From positions 744,001-808,000 of the forward strand of contig NC_091279.1 of NCBI RefSeq assembly GCF_042100115.1: a stretch of 64,000 nucleotides of DNA. The letters are read 5' to 3'. How positions within the stretch are numbered: the first letter of the stretch is position 1; each line of letters begins with the position of its first letter. This DNA comes from Alternaria dauci. Taxonomy: Eukaryota > Ascomycota > Dothideomycetes > Pleosporales > Pleosporaceae. The position numbers and the translations under genes are program-made. This document shows, in pieces, positions 22,687-33,571 of the stretch. The notes beneath the pieces were generated by a model. It was not told the DNA's origin and did no database searches. It saw only the letters and a list, made by a program, of their open reading frames with translations.

Positions 22687-25183
22687 TCTTGGACGAGTCA
22701 GGTCATGGAAACAACGAGGAGTATTCGGCACTCTACACACTTGAAGTATACTGTCCAGCACAATGGACCGTCAACGGCAGATGCTGTACAGCCGTCCAAA
22801 TTTCTTCGGAGGACCTCTGCGTTAAACCGGATACTTATTGGGCGCTGTGAAATGAGCAAGGGTTCCTTGCAGTAGCAGGTATGTGGAGCCGAGTCTTCCT
22901 AGCAAGCTAGCGCTTTGCATTGCATATATTGATTGAAGGATTGCAGACGCGGCTGCTGACCTGTACATTCTACCGAACATGCCGTTAATTGCGGCGTTCA
23001 CCGAGCCGTCCGAACCAATCATCGTATGGTTGCTGATTCGAATTTTGCAATCGATAGGCCTCCAAGGACCTATCACGCTGGCGCGGCTGAGTGGGGCGTA
23101 GGAAGGCATGATTTTCAGGGTAGCTTACTTGCTCCGGTGTTGCAGCATGCAATGCACTTACTACAGACTATTTGCACAGCCTGTCACAGTAGCTTTCACT
23201 CTTTGAGGAAGGTTGTTCGACAGTGCGTCAGCCGCGCGGCTCCACACACGGCTCGGGTCGGCAGACATCCGAATTTGGGATAGGCGTGGGGTCGTACACA
23301 ACGATGTCATAATCATCTGGCCTTTCAGTGGCTTTGATTGATCTCACCTGTTAGTCGGAACCATAACGTTAGGGTAGGATCACATATCGAGAGGGAATTG
23401 TGTGGGGTAGAGAACAGAACGATTGACGGTAGGCTTGGTGCAAAACTATGGTGGAGCTGGTGTCCAGGTAGTCTGGAAATGGTCCCAACCGTTATCAAAC
23501 CGACAAAACCTCGGCCAGAAGGAGCTGCGTCATGTGGCTCGATCTATACAGATGTTCGAGTGCGCCTCGACTCGGGTGTGGAGATGTGTACGTATCGAAG
23601 ACCGATAACTACGCCCGCGCACACGTATGCTATGTGCGCGCTAGGCTGTCGCTTCTCGATGTGGCCAGAGCGTTCCTTCACATAAAACCCTCAACTACTC
23701 GCTATCTTCCGTTCAAGATCCGGTAGATGCGCTTGGAGTCGATTATATACGCCAAGTCACACCATAGTCGCTTGGATCTAGCTGCTACAGTTATGGGCTA
23801 CGGATTCTTTCACCGGTCGCTCTAAAGACATGCCAATACATGCAAGCCTCTTCATACACCTCCAGCTCGTATCGAGAACGTATTCAAGATATGCATATGT
23901 AAATCGTTGGGTGCTTCATAATCCTCAGGCCAATGCATATCCGCACGTGCGCGAGCATTGTTCTCCGGGATCTCAGCCGGGCCATTGGGCGACCACGTCA
24001 TTTGGAACCGGACACGTGGGAAGAGTGTTGTATAATCGTGTGAAAAGGAACCTATGGAGAAGCGGGTCCTCGAATTCATTTCGTGCAGGTAATGCTACAC
24101 GGGACATTGCCTTTGCGAGCCGCTATCGATATATCCATCTGCGATGACGATTAAACCCTGCAACGACTTGGAAAGATCCTAGGCGACATGAAGACGTGTT
24201 AGATCAGCTGGCCTCTCAAATACAGACGGCCGAAGTAGGACCTTTTGCTAGGAGCACTGCGGCCAGGGAATGTGGCGGTAAGTAGACTCAGTCTTCCCAG
24301 TCGCGTCTCTAGTTGCAGTTGAGGTACATATCGCGATTCAAGACCGACGTCGGATTTGGCCCCACTGGACTCGAGGCCCTCCAATCAGACACGGCCTGTC
24401 GGTCTTATGTCTGGGCAGTGGTGCCATGTGGGGCAATACTGCCTAAGCGCGCTTTTGTAACTGTCATCCTTGAGCACGATAGCTTGCCGTGGAGACATAC
24501 CTATTCGCCGTCTTCATTCACAGTAATCACCCAGCGATTGCAGTATGATTTAGCCGTATTAACGGCCAGGGGTCCTCAAGAAGCTCTTCCGTCATATAGC
24601 GTACGGAGCATTTCCTCATCCGGCTCTGATTCGCCCACTCGTTTGCGCTTTGGCCCCAAATTAGAGCCGCAGCCTCGGACCCGTCCAGACGCTCAACCGT
24701 TTTCCCCGATTCCCGCGCTACACCTTCGTGGATCGGTCCGTTGGCCATTCCGGCTTTGTGGACGCACGCGCCTTGTGCTTTCTCTCGTGGTTGCATCGGG
24801 TCTACTTACTTTCTCGGACAGCAGACGCTGTGATAGCGCTAAGAGAAGGGTCAGTTGGTCAGTCGCACGTCTGTCGAAAGCGAAACCCGACGATAGGTGA
24901 GACCTCACATCGAGTGACGCAGCTTGTGTAGCATGCAGGTGGGCTGATACTGATCGGTTTTTACTGCAGGACAGCGGCACAGTTCAACTAACTAGCAATG
25001 ACTTTAGTTCACTGCAGAGGGGCTTAGACGTAATGTATCAGATCGCCCCAACCGGCCGTTCCGCGTAGCAAAACCTGTAGCGGGAGTACTGTCAAGATAG
25101 TTGCTTTGTATATGTACCAATGCTAAATACCCTACGTTCGTTAGCCTCAGCCTAAACTCTCACTCCCAAACTTTACTGCCATC
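22687..25183. other. 2.5-kb gene-poor stretch between two divergent P450 genes
   Basis: Frames up to 195 codons occur on both strands, but they overlap each other, lack recognisable domains and show no coherent splice chains. Promoters of the outward-facing P450s must lie near 22.7-23 and 25.0-25.2 kb. I see no tandem repeat or transposase. Confidence 0.45.
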
Positions 25184-27058
25184 ATGGAGTTTCTAGAGAT
25201 GCAGAGCGTACACCTGCCTGGCCTTAGCCCATTGGCGGTCAATGCTGCGAGCAGCATATTCGGTTTGATATCGATTTTCTTTTTCTACAAGGCCTTGGTC
25301 GCGAAGAAGCTGGTACGTACAAAATGCCCGCTCCTCTGCGTGTATCACACTGACGGGTCGAATAGGCTTCTTCTCCAGTGAGGATCCTGAAGACCATCTT
25401 CAGCCCTGTTATCAAGCGATACCAAGCATGGGCGTATCTCTTCTGGGGTCCTGAGATTATCCAGAAGGCGTTTGACGAGGCGAAGGGAAAGCCATTCGAG
25501 CTCTTCGCCCCGGACAATCGCTATGTCTTCGTCTCTGATCCTCAGCAAATCAAGGAGTTAGACAACGCACCAGACACGGTGCTGTCCCTCCAGGCGGCAT
25601 CGAAGCAGGTATGCATCTCCACGGTCTTTGTTCTTCTTGATGACTGACAAGACGTAGATGCTACAGCCCATGTACACCATGTAAGAAGGCTTTTGAGCGT
25701 CTTGCACTACGCTTACTAACGCGCCATAGGCACGGCTTCAACTGGTTTGACCGTCGTGGTACTGAGGGTGTCGGATTCATCCGTGCCCTCCGCACGCTTT
25801 TGACCAACAATTTACCAAAGATCCTTCCTGACCTTACTTGCATCATCCGCACAAGGTTCCAGGAGCTACACGCCGGACACCCAGTGATCAATGGTAATAC
25901 TGCATCCAATACTTCACTTTGTAGCTGAATTGACGGCGATTGACAGGAAAGAAGCAGTCAGACGTGTATCACATGACCGTGAAACTGGTCGTCCTATCCA
26001 ACGCGGTGTCTTTCTTCGGAAAGAGTCTGGCAAAGGACGAGCAATTCATGGTCTCTGCTCTTGCATACATCGAGGAGACCCTGATTTGCGCTGAGATTGT
26101 CCGCCTGCTACCTAGTTTCATGGCTCCTTTCGTCGGTGGCATCATTGCTCGCACTCTCAAGTCACATGCCACCATCTTCAACAGGCTTCTGCCCATCGCA
26201 CAGGAGCGATGCATTGAGCGAGATGCAGCAAAGCTGGGCCAAAAGGTTCCTCAACACGCCGACTGCATTCAGTGGATCATGGAGACCTCACCCAAGAATG
26301 CGCCATGGACACCTCAGCGTGTCGTTCACGAGCTGATGGCCATTTGGTTCGGCTCGGTTCACGCCGTCTCCACCACTGTCACTTTTGCTATTCACGACCT
26401 TTGCTTGCATCCCGAATACGTGGAGCCGCTGCGCAAGGAGTGCCAGTCTCAATATGCCGCCTTTGAACACAGTGGTGTAGGACTCCCTCTTCTTGACAGC
26501 TTCATCAAGGAGTCTGCGCGTTTGACACCAGTCGAGTCGCAAAGCACACGTCGTTCGGCGCTACAGCCCTTCTCCCTCAAGGACGGTACCCACGTCAACG
26601 TCGGAGATTGGTTCTGCACACCCGTTCGAGCCATCATGACCAACCCAGTCGACTACCCCGAAGCAACAACATTCAGTGGTTTCCGCTTCGCCGACCCGCA
26701 ACTCGTCAAGAGCCTCGAGAATGCCAACGGTGCTTTCGACATTATGCAGAAGAAGCCGACGAAGCTGACTGACTTTGACATGACTTTCCACGTCTGGGGA
26801 ACCGGAAGAATGGCCTGGTAAGTCTTAGGCTTGGCTTATCTTAGCCGTTCCACATGCAAATCTTTTGCTTACGAAATATCTAGCCCCGGAAGATACTATG
26901 CCTCGGCTGTTATGAAGGTCATTCTTGGCCAAGTCATCCTCAACTACGACTGTGAGCTTGTTGACCCGACGGCGAAGCGCTTGTTCACTTGGAGATCTAC
27001 CATCCTGCCTAAGCCTAGTGCCAAGGTTGTTTTCACTCCGATAGGTGATGCGAACTAG
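25184..27058 (+). CDS. Cytochrome P450 monooxygenase (intact), with a 23-nt micro-exon
   Basis: Six exons (25184-25312, 25366-25608, 25658-25680, 25730-25893, 25947-26817, 26884-27058) sum to 535 codons, giving 534 aa. The N-terminus has a signal-anchor helix. FIKESARL supplies the ExxR motif and GFRFADP the PERF-like segment. The heme loop WGTGRMACPGRYYA is split by the last intron, which falls inside the axial Cys codon (TG|C). The I-helix region reads HELMAIWFGSVHAVSTTVTF. The third exon is only 23 nt and would be missed by many gene finders. An ER-bound oxygenase of unknown substrate, of the same general type as the P450 at 20831. Confidence 0.87.
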
Positions 27059-27822
27059 AAGATGGAGAGGAATGAGAGGATCGTCTGTTTACGCTCGCTG
27101 CTGGAATTGCCGAGCAATGATATAACGAATGATGGAGGCATGTTTGTTTTCAGTTTTGTGGCCGCACGTTTTTTTCCCTAGGCGTAGATATGATACAACG
27201 ATACATATATGAGCGAGCATACGCATTGTTGCTTCACCACACATCACGCATCCCAAAATCTCGTGGCTTTGATCTCAAAATGCATTAAACTCTGGGTATT
27301 AGAACAAGATTCCGCTAAACGCCGCTCCATTCCCAAAATGCCGAACCTGTTTGACCACTTTCGCCTAGCAGGACACTGTGCCGCAACGGCAAAAAGAAAA
27401 GACGCATGTATGGCCGGTCCTCGGCCCGATTCAAACGGGACTAAAACAAGCCGCCATATAGCTCAAAACGATCCAATTCGGACCACGTCGCACCTCGTAC
27501 TCCCAATGTGGAGCTGAGTTGCGAAAAACTACGCCTCTTCTAGTCTGCGGGCGCTAGCCATGAAAGAAGCAGAGGTAGCTTAGACGCCATTCGCGCGGGC
27601 AGCAGTCCCCCACTCCAATGCTCCGCAAGCAAGAAACAAAAAAAAAACAAGAAAAGAGAGATTCTAGATCCCGACGGCTGGCCTGAATCCCGGTAAGTGG
27701 ACGCGGTCGGTACTTTGTTATACAAGGTCGTGTAGACTCGGTTCATCATCGTCCCCCACCAAGTCGGCTTTGGGGCGGAAGTATTCAATCTGTGGTGACT
27801 CAAAGAACATTCTGTTCCTCAA
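27059..27822. other. Convergent intergenic region
   Basis: 3' flanks of the P450 and the repeat-protein gene. An A-rich run sits near 27636-27648. No gene supported. Confidence 0.4.
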
Positions 27823-29556
27823 CTAGAACAAACCCTGTGCTCCAAAAGGATATCGATGTCCAGCATCCTCAAGAAAGCAGTGACCAGTCTGGCCCTTGGT
27901 CTGATCGGCGCCGTATATACCGGTGTTTCGTGCCATCCGAGCTCCAGTCCGAGGGTGTAGCAAGTCGGTGGCTGACTGAGATTCTGCAAAAGGCATGCCA
28001 TCGGCAGTAATGTTCAATTTGTTCCAAGCAGCCCAAACATCTCCCTCGCGGTCCAGCAGACTACTGTCAGAGTTGTTGCGGCGTTGGGCGAGTGGGGCGA
28101 GGTCAGAGTTGTTTCCTACTCTGAAGCCGCGTTGAACTATTGTCGCGTCGTCTGCGTCTCCTTCCAAGACAGCGCGGCCAATGTAGTCATGGTAAGGCGC
28201 CTGAGGGATGTCGATGGCATGACCTGGGCGATCAATCATCTTGTTCTTCTTATGGCGAGTTTCTTCCAGGGCTCTCGGGAGTTCAAGACGCGGCAGTGGA
28301 GGTAGGACGATTTCTGGCTTGGAGTCGCTGCGCTCTCTAGCCCAAGATATGATAGAAGCGGGCTGTTCGGCAACTGATTGAGGAGTCTTGTTAGCCTTCT
28401 TGGACTTGCGCCCCGCGAAGAGACGAATGAGTAATTGATGCCATGGTCCTAGAGAGGGTGCTGCTGTGCTCTTGACCACCACTGGACCAGGATTTGTTGT
28501 TGGGGCAGCCGTTACTAGAGTTGGGTTTACTGTAGCAACTGCGGCGACTGGACAAAGACTTGTCGCAGTGACTGTCACCGCTGGTGATGAGTCTGTTGTA
28601 ACATCTGCCGATTCTGACGATAGGTCTGGTATAGTGTCTGCCGAGGCTGATGAGAGATCTGATATAGTTTCTGCCCCCACTGATGATGAGACGGCCGCGT
28701 TTTCTGCTGTTGCCGATGATGAGACTGCCACAGACTCTTCATCTAGTGGTGGTGAGTCTGATGTACTTTCTTCTGTCGCCTGCGATGGATCTGCGCTTGT
28801 CTCCTCTGTCACCGGTGATAGATCTGTTGTTGTCTCCTCCGTCGCTTGGGATGGGTCTACCGTAGCGTCTGCCGTCACTGGCGATGAACTTGCTGTACCG
28901 TATGCCACTTCTGGGGATGATTCTGTTGTAGTCTCTGGTGCCACAGGGATAGCGTCTGCCGGAAACCACTCAGCCGGCCATGCCCATAGTGGTGCCCGCA
29001 TTAGAAAGGAGTCGGGTGGTTCGTCATCCTCATCTGCAACGCTTTCTTGCGCGTCCGGACTACCCGAGACAGACGGGACACAGGAGTCTTTCGGTTTGGT
29101 TGGGTGACTGCTGTTAGAGGCGCCGTTCGATTCGTGATCGTACTTGACAGCATCGCTACCTGCAGCGTCTGGAGATTTTGTAATTGGGGAAGCTCTGCAG
29201 AGTATTAGTGCAGTTCTAAGACCGCTTTTAAAGGCGCCATCAGACTTTTGATCATCAGTAGTTAGTACACGCTTCTTGAAGAAAGGCGCCGAGCTCTCAT
29301 CAACAGAATTGCTATCATCATAAGTTTGACCATCGACGTCAACAGAGAACATGTACACTGAGCCAGTCAGCGGGTTCATCCGGTGACAGTAGCGTTTGAG
29401 GCAAAGGTTTCTACCTTTGCGGGAGTTTGTCGGGCCATGGGCGTCGTTGTTTGTCTGCTTTGATTTCGGCTGATCTGGAGCATATTTCTTGTTCTTTCGA
29501 TCCCGCTTGACGCGGCCTTGGAACCGGATGCGGGACTTGACTCTGGCGGTCGTCAT
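27823..29556 (-). CDS. Low-complexity protein with 11-residue Ser/Thr/Glu repeats
   Basis: A single 577-aa frame from ATG 29556. The first 60 residues are very basic and could be a nuclear or nucleolar signal. A Ser/Asp/Glu-rich middle leads to about 14 degenerate copies of an 11-residue unit (residues about 210-363; pattern T-x-D-x-S-x-A-T-x-E-x with drift to Pro/Val in later copies). After that come a basic patch (GRKSKKANK) and a polar C-terminal third with RRNNSDSS. No signal peptide or membrane helix. I do not recognise a family. Repeat-rich proteins of this kind vary between strains, so the length may be polymorphic. A real product is likely given the long clean frame, but its role is unknown. 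Confidence 0.6.
   Translation of the reverse strand: MTTARVKSRIRFQGRVKRDRKNKKYAPDQPKSKQTNNDAHGPTNSRKGRNLCLKRYCHRMNPLTGSVYMFSVDVDGQTYDDSNSVDESSAPFFKKRVLTTDDQKSDGAFKSGLRTALILCRASPITKSPDAAGSDAVKYDHESNGASNSSHPTKPKDSCVPSVSGSPDAQESVADEDDEPPDSFLMRAPLWAWPAEWFPADAIPVAPETTTESSPEVAYGTASSSPVTADATVDPSQATEETTTDLSPVTEETSADPSQATEESTSDSPPLDEESVAVSSSATAENAAVSSSVGAETISDLSSASADTIPDLSSESADVTTDSSPAVTVTATSLCPVAAVATVNPTLVTAAPTTNPGPVVVKSTAAPSLGPWHQLLIRLFAGRKSKKANKTPQSVAEQPASIISWARERSDSKPEIVLPPLPRLELPRALEETRHKKNKMIDRPGHAIDIPQAPYHDYIGRAVLEGDADDATIVQRGFRVGNNSDLAPLAQRRNNSDSSLLDREGDVWAAWNKLNITADGMPFAESQSATDLLHPRTGARMARNTGIYGADQTKGQTGHCFLEDAGHRYPFGAQGLF
28468..28929 (-). repeat. Coding minisatellite, 33-bp period, about 14 units
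   Basis: In-frame degenerate tandem repeat encoding 11-residue units inside the 577-aa protein. Units near 28700-28900 are the most alike; those toward 28470 have diverged. The period is a multiple of three, so gain or loss of units keeps the frame. Confidence 0.7.
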
Positions 29557-30135
29557 GGTTCAGGTGACTGCTGGGGTGAATGAGTTAAGAGGGTCAATGC
29601 ATGCCAGTCGCACCAGGATCGATGCGGGCGCGGCGATACTCGAAGGAATCTTGAGAGAAGGGTGAGATTGATCGTAGACGCGCGGGTTGTTGTACGGGCT
29701 GAAAGTAGTTACGCGTCGAGAGTTCCACAGTGTTTGCGCCGTTCAACAGCGCAAGCGCGTCGCAATAGCGCTGTGCGCAAGTGAATCCGTCTTTTGACAG
29801 CGGTTCCAGTTCTATGAGACAGTGGCGACATGGTGAAGGGGAAAGAGGAACGTGACTTTGGTTGAATGCGAGAGACAGGTCTAAAGTCCTCCCCGGTGCC
29901 TAGACTGGGTACAGCTGGGTGAAGGTGAATTCCTGCAAAGGAAAAGCCCTCACAACTACCAACGCCTGCGCCACCAGACAAGCAATTCTGATCTTGTATC
30001 GTTCATGAGGCGTCGAGGACATATTTATAATGGTCGTCCAAGCTCTCATCGGCGTTTGATTATGTGTATAGCATGATTCGTCAATCATCATATGAGGCCT
30101 GTTACCACGCTACTACACTACAAATTCATATTCCT
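29557..30135. other. Intergenic between the repeat protein and LSM6
   Basis: Promoter side of the minus-strand repeat protein and 3' flank of LSM6. Short frames only; nothing supported. Confidence 0.4.
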
Positions 30136-30509
30136 TCATGCCTTGTCTGCACAGATGTATGTAACTGAAGGTGAGTTAGTACAAAGCGGAGTGAAAATCC
30201 GAGTAGAGGGTAGGATACCGTTGTTACCACGGACGAAAGCATCTCCCCAATTGCGGGTGACACGTCCCTCTGAGACCTCCTTGCATCGTTCCAGTGCAAT
30301 GTTCATGTAGCCGTCTACTGACTGGAGATCGCCTACAGGGATATTAGTAGTTGATATAGATGCAGGGCACGTGAATGGGCACCTTTGTAGATGATGCCAG
30401 AGTTGAGCTTGACAGTAACAGGAGCTCCGATGATCTCACTGAGAAAGCCGCTAGGGTCTCGTGAGTCGCCGGCGGCTTCGGGTGCTGGGCTTTCGCCGTT
30501 GGTGGACAT
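30136..30509 (-). CDS. LSM6: U6 snRNA-associated Sm-like protein LSm6
   Basis: Three exons (30509-30383, 30332-30219, 30164-30136) sum to 90 codons, giving 89 aa, normal for the family. Sm1 motif: FLSEIIGAPVTVKLNSG then DLQSVDGYMNIAL, with the conserved aspartate and asparagine. Sm2 motif: the RGNNV strand, split by the last intron. LSm6 is a ring subunit of the LSm1-7 complex (cytoplasmic mRNA decapping and decay) and the LSm2-8 complex (nuclear U6 snRNA). The start ATG opens a short disordered Ser/Pro/Glu leader; a more upstream Met in the same frame is possible but unneeded. Divergent from the Rad60-like gene. Confidence 0.93.
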
Positions 30510-30847
30510 GGTGATGAAGCTGGTGACGCGTGATTTCCTGACAAACATTTAGCAACTTGTTGTCGAAGACAGAAAATTAGCTTACGTGAGTCCGTGATCA
30601 GGTGCGATTGGATGGTTCCTCAATCTGGTTGCAGGTGGATATGGAGGTAGGAAGACGGTGATGTTGGATAGTGGAAAGGAAGAGTGCACAGACCAAGCTC
30701 GTTCCTGAAGCGTGACTGCGCGTTGAAGCCCCACCTGTATCTGCCCGCGCTTCCCCCGACACCGACATCATCCTCGCCTATACGCTGCCTCGGGGTAGTG
30801 CAAAGCCTCGCCCATTCGACTCGGCTGTCCATGGCATTGTGCGCACA
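30510..30847. promoter_or_regulatory. Divergent promoter, LSM6 and Rad60-like gene
   Basis: 338 bp between two outward-facing ATGs, so both 5' regions share it. No classic TATA box assigned. Confidence 0.5.
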
Positions 30848-32370
30848 ATGGGGGACTCGACTGCAAGTGCCGCACCACCGAAGAAGCGCAGCCTATTCAA
30901 GCGCGCAGCATGGCAAGATGCGCCCAAGAAAGACAGCGAGGACATGTTTAGCCACTCGAACGAATTCAACGACATAGTCGCCGAGCAGGCTAGAATAAGG
31001 GCGGAGGAGAAGAAAAGGGCAGAGGAGAAGAAGAAAGCCGAGGCGGCGAGGAAGCGCAAACACTCTGAGCCGCGCGACCAAAAGCGACGCCGCATATCAA
31101 ACGACAACGGAGATCCTGCCCCATCCAAAAGCGACTCGGCTGGCAAGGAACGGGTGGGCAGGGCCGCGAGCAAAGCGTACGCATTTCATCTCCATCTGGC
31201 CGTCAGTGCTGACAATTGCCCAGGCGCAGCATAACATCTCTCTCCCCAGCGCCATCCCGTCCTCGACCCGACTCGCTCACGGCACGCTACGACTCCTTGA
31301 CCAAGTCCGCTTCCTCGAGCATTTCGCTGCCTCAGAAGGAATCTCACGTGATTGATCTGGGCGACTCAGACGACGACGACTCCTCAGGCTGCGTCTCCAA
31401 GTCTTTCAGCAACGACCCTGCCATTGACTACAGTTCCGACTTCAGACAAGACATAGCTGTCCGGCCATCGAAACCGCCCCCTATAGAGATCACAGACGAC
31501 GACGACGACGACGACAAAGACGACGATGAAGACGAAGACGAAGACCCCGCAATCGCTGCAATACGGGCTAGGGCGCGGGCGCTCGTTGCGGCAGCCAAGG
31601 CGCAGGCAAATGGCGACGCCCCAAAGGCGCCTGCAGCGCAGCTGTTTATTGATCCGCAAATTCCCGACGCAAAACCAATGATGGTCAAGGTCAGAGTAGA
31701 CAGCACCATTGGGAAGCCACGGCTGGCATGGTGTGAGAAGCAGCAGTTCTCGGATCAAATGACACGCAATGTCTTCTTTACGTGGAAGGACACACGTCTG
31801 TACGACAGCACATCAATACAGCGCTTGGGGATACAAGTCGACGACAATGGGAACATATCTGTCCAAGGAGACCCCAACATATACGATGACTTCAACCTGC
31901 CCAAGATACATGTCGAAGCTTGGACAGATGCCGTTTACAAGGAGCGTAAGAAGAAAGATGCCGCGGCAGCTGTAGCCAAGAAGCTGGCGGCCGAGGCAGC
32001 TGCTGTGACGAGAGAAAAGACTCCGACTCCGGAACCCAAACCCCAAGAGAAACGATTCCGCTTAGTCCTCAAAGCAAAGGGTCATCCCGATTTCAAAGTG
32101 ACTGTAAAAGAGGTATGTCGAAACTGTCCATCTGGTGTATGAAAAGACGCGCGACGTCCAGCATGTTGGTCCACGTCCATTTACTAACTCAATCGTCAGA
32201 GCACCACCGTTGCGCACATCGCAAGCGCCTTCAAGACTCATTTCAAATACGATAGGAGCGAACCAATCACACTCATGCTCGACGGTGATCGACTAATGCC
32301 CTTGGATACAGTGGCCGACCACGACATGGACGACGAAGATGCGTGTATGCTTGAAGTCCTTTTCAAATGA
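30848..32370 (+). CDS. Rad60/Esc2-like protein with C-terminal SUMO-like domain
   Basis: Exons 30848-31176, 31224-32112 and 32200-32370 give 463 codons, 462 aa. Order: a Lys/Arg/Glu-rich coiled stretch (about 50-80), two SUMO-interaction-like motifs backed by acid tracts (VIDLGDSDDDD and PIEITDDDDDDD), a central domain, an Ala/Lys-rich coil, and a C-terminal ubiquitin-like fold (about 385-462) with LDGDRLMPLDTV and the DEDACMLEV end typical of Rad60-SLD domains. The family (Rad60, Esc2, NIP45) acts in the nucleus in SUMO-guided genome stability and recombination, often with Ubc9 or Smc5/6. The missing C-terminal Gly-Gly is expected, since these domains are not conjugated. Confidence 0.85.
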
Positions 32371-32581
32371 CAGTGCCTCGATGTTTGGTTCAGGCGCACG
32401 ATCTCTTCCTACCAGACTTCACGTCCTGAGGTTTGGATTCTTGCTCATTCTAGCGTTTGTTTTCTGATACGACTGCAAGCATGGCGTTGGTGGCGTATCG
32501 CACTTGATAACAACCTTTTGTTGCGTATGCACAGCTACCCAGTTGGCTTTGGGCATATCTTTGTTAATCTATACAGACACG

Positions 32582-33571
32582 TCAAATATTGGGATTCTTT
32601 CTTCGGTTCGCACCGCCATCCAAGATCAGCTCCTGTCCACTCAAGAAGCCTGCGCCCATGACGTACTCGACCATCTCAGCGAGATCTTCTCCCCTACCCA
32701 CTCGACCGGCTGGGTGTTGCTTGTGGTAGAGTTCTTCTAGATCTTCCGCCCAAGCCTTCATCCTCAGCTTCACCGCTTCCTCCTCATGCGGCGCAACCTC
32801 TTTGTACGATCCGTTCTGCATTTCCTTGATCTGCAGATCGCGAGCTTTACACTCGTGCTGTACGCTGACCCAGCCTGGCGAGATGGCCATGACTCGGATA
32901 CCCCACCGCTGGCACGAAACAGACATGGCCTGTGTGAGAGCCAACACACCACCTTTGCTTGCAGCATAGCCTTCACAATCAGGGTCTGACTGGTGTGCGC
33001 GGAAGGAAGCGACGTTGATGATGCAGCCTCCCTCTTCCAGCTTGTCCTCGCCATGGAGGTTCAGTGGCAGCTGGTTGAATTCCTCTGTGCGCTTCAAGTC
33101 CTTCGATCGATCAACGCCTGGGGTGCCATCTTTTTGCGTGTTCTGGCTCTTCATAAAGGGAATTACTGCTTGGCTCATGTAGAAGGGCGCGCTGAGATTG
33201 GTAGCAATATATGCTTCCCATTGCTCTCCTGTAGCGATGTCTTCCATAGTCCCGTTGCCTGCGTTGAAGAATCCTCGAGCTACTCCGGCATTGTTGACCA
33301 ACACATCTATGCGGCCGCCGAAGAAGTCGGCGGCTTTGGCGACTGCGCTGCGGATTTCTTCCGGGTTGCGGAGGTTGGTGATTGATGAGCTGACGCGCGG
33401 TGCGTAGGCGGCTAGGTGTGTATTGACTGTGTATTCAAGCTCGTCTGCATCAAAGTCGATAATAAACACGCGATGCGATGCTGGTAGCGAAAGCAAGTGT
33501 CGCGCTGTGCAACGACCAATCCCTCGCGCGCCGCCGGTAACAATGATGTTCTTGCTTTTGGAGGACGGCAT
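32582..33571 (-). CDS. Short-chain dehydrogenase/reductase
   Basis: A single exon from ATG 33571, 329 aa. The Rossmann cofactor motif TGGARGIG sits near residue 12, DVLVNNAG near 90, and catalytic YAASK follows a Ser-containing strand (INVASF). A C-terminal DGG segment matches classical SDRs. The protein is longer than the 250-aa core, through an insert before the catalytic Ser and a Glu/Lys-rich helix near 260-290. It is a cytosolic NAD(P)-dependent oxidoreductase; the substrate cannot be told. An in-frame upstream extension exists but starts at a non-ATG codon and was left out. Confidence 0.85.
   Translation of the reverse strand: MPSSKSKNIIVTGGARGIGRCTARHLLSLPASHRVFIIDFDADELEYTVNTHLAAYAPRVSSSITNLRNPEEIRSAVAKAADFFGGRIDVLVNNAGVARGFFNAGNGTMEDIATGEQWEAYIATNLSAPFYMSQAVIPFMKSQNTQKDGTPGVDRSKDLKRTEEFNQLPLNLHGEDKLEEGGCIINVASFRAHQSDPDCEGYAASKGGVLALTQAMSVSCQRWGIRVMAISPGWVSVQHECKARDLQIKEMQNGSYKEVAPHEEEAVKLRMKAWAEDLEELYHKQHPAGRVGRGEDLAEMVEYVMGAGFLSGQELILDGGANRRKNPNI

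Noticed and set aside
24313..24900. 195-codon frame between the two P450 genes
   Set aside because: Ser/Arg/Pro-rich with no features, overlapped by other frames and without a splice context.
28466..29107. 213-codon plus-strand frame opposite the repeat protein
   Set aside because: Antisense of the 33-bp minisatellite; the minus frame is longer and has an ATG with a basic N-terminus.
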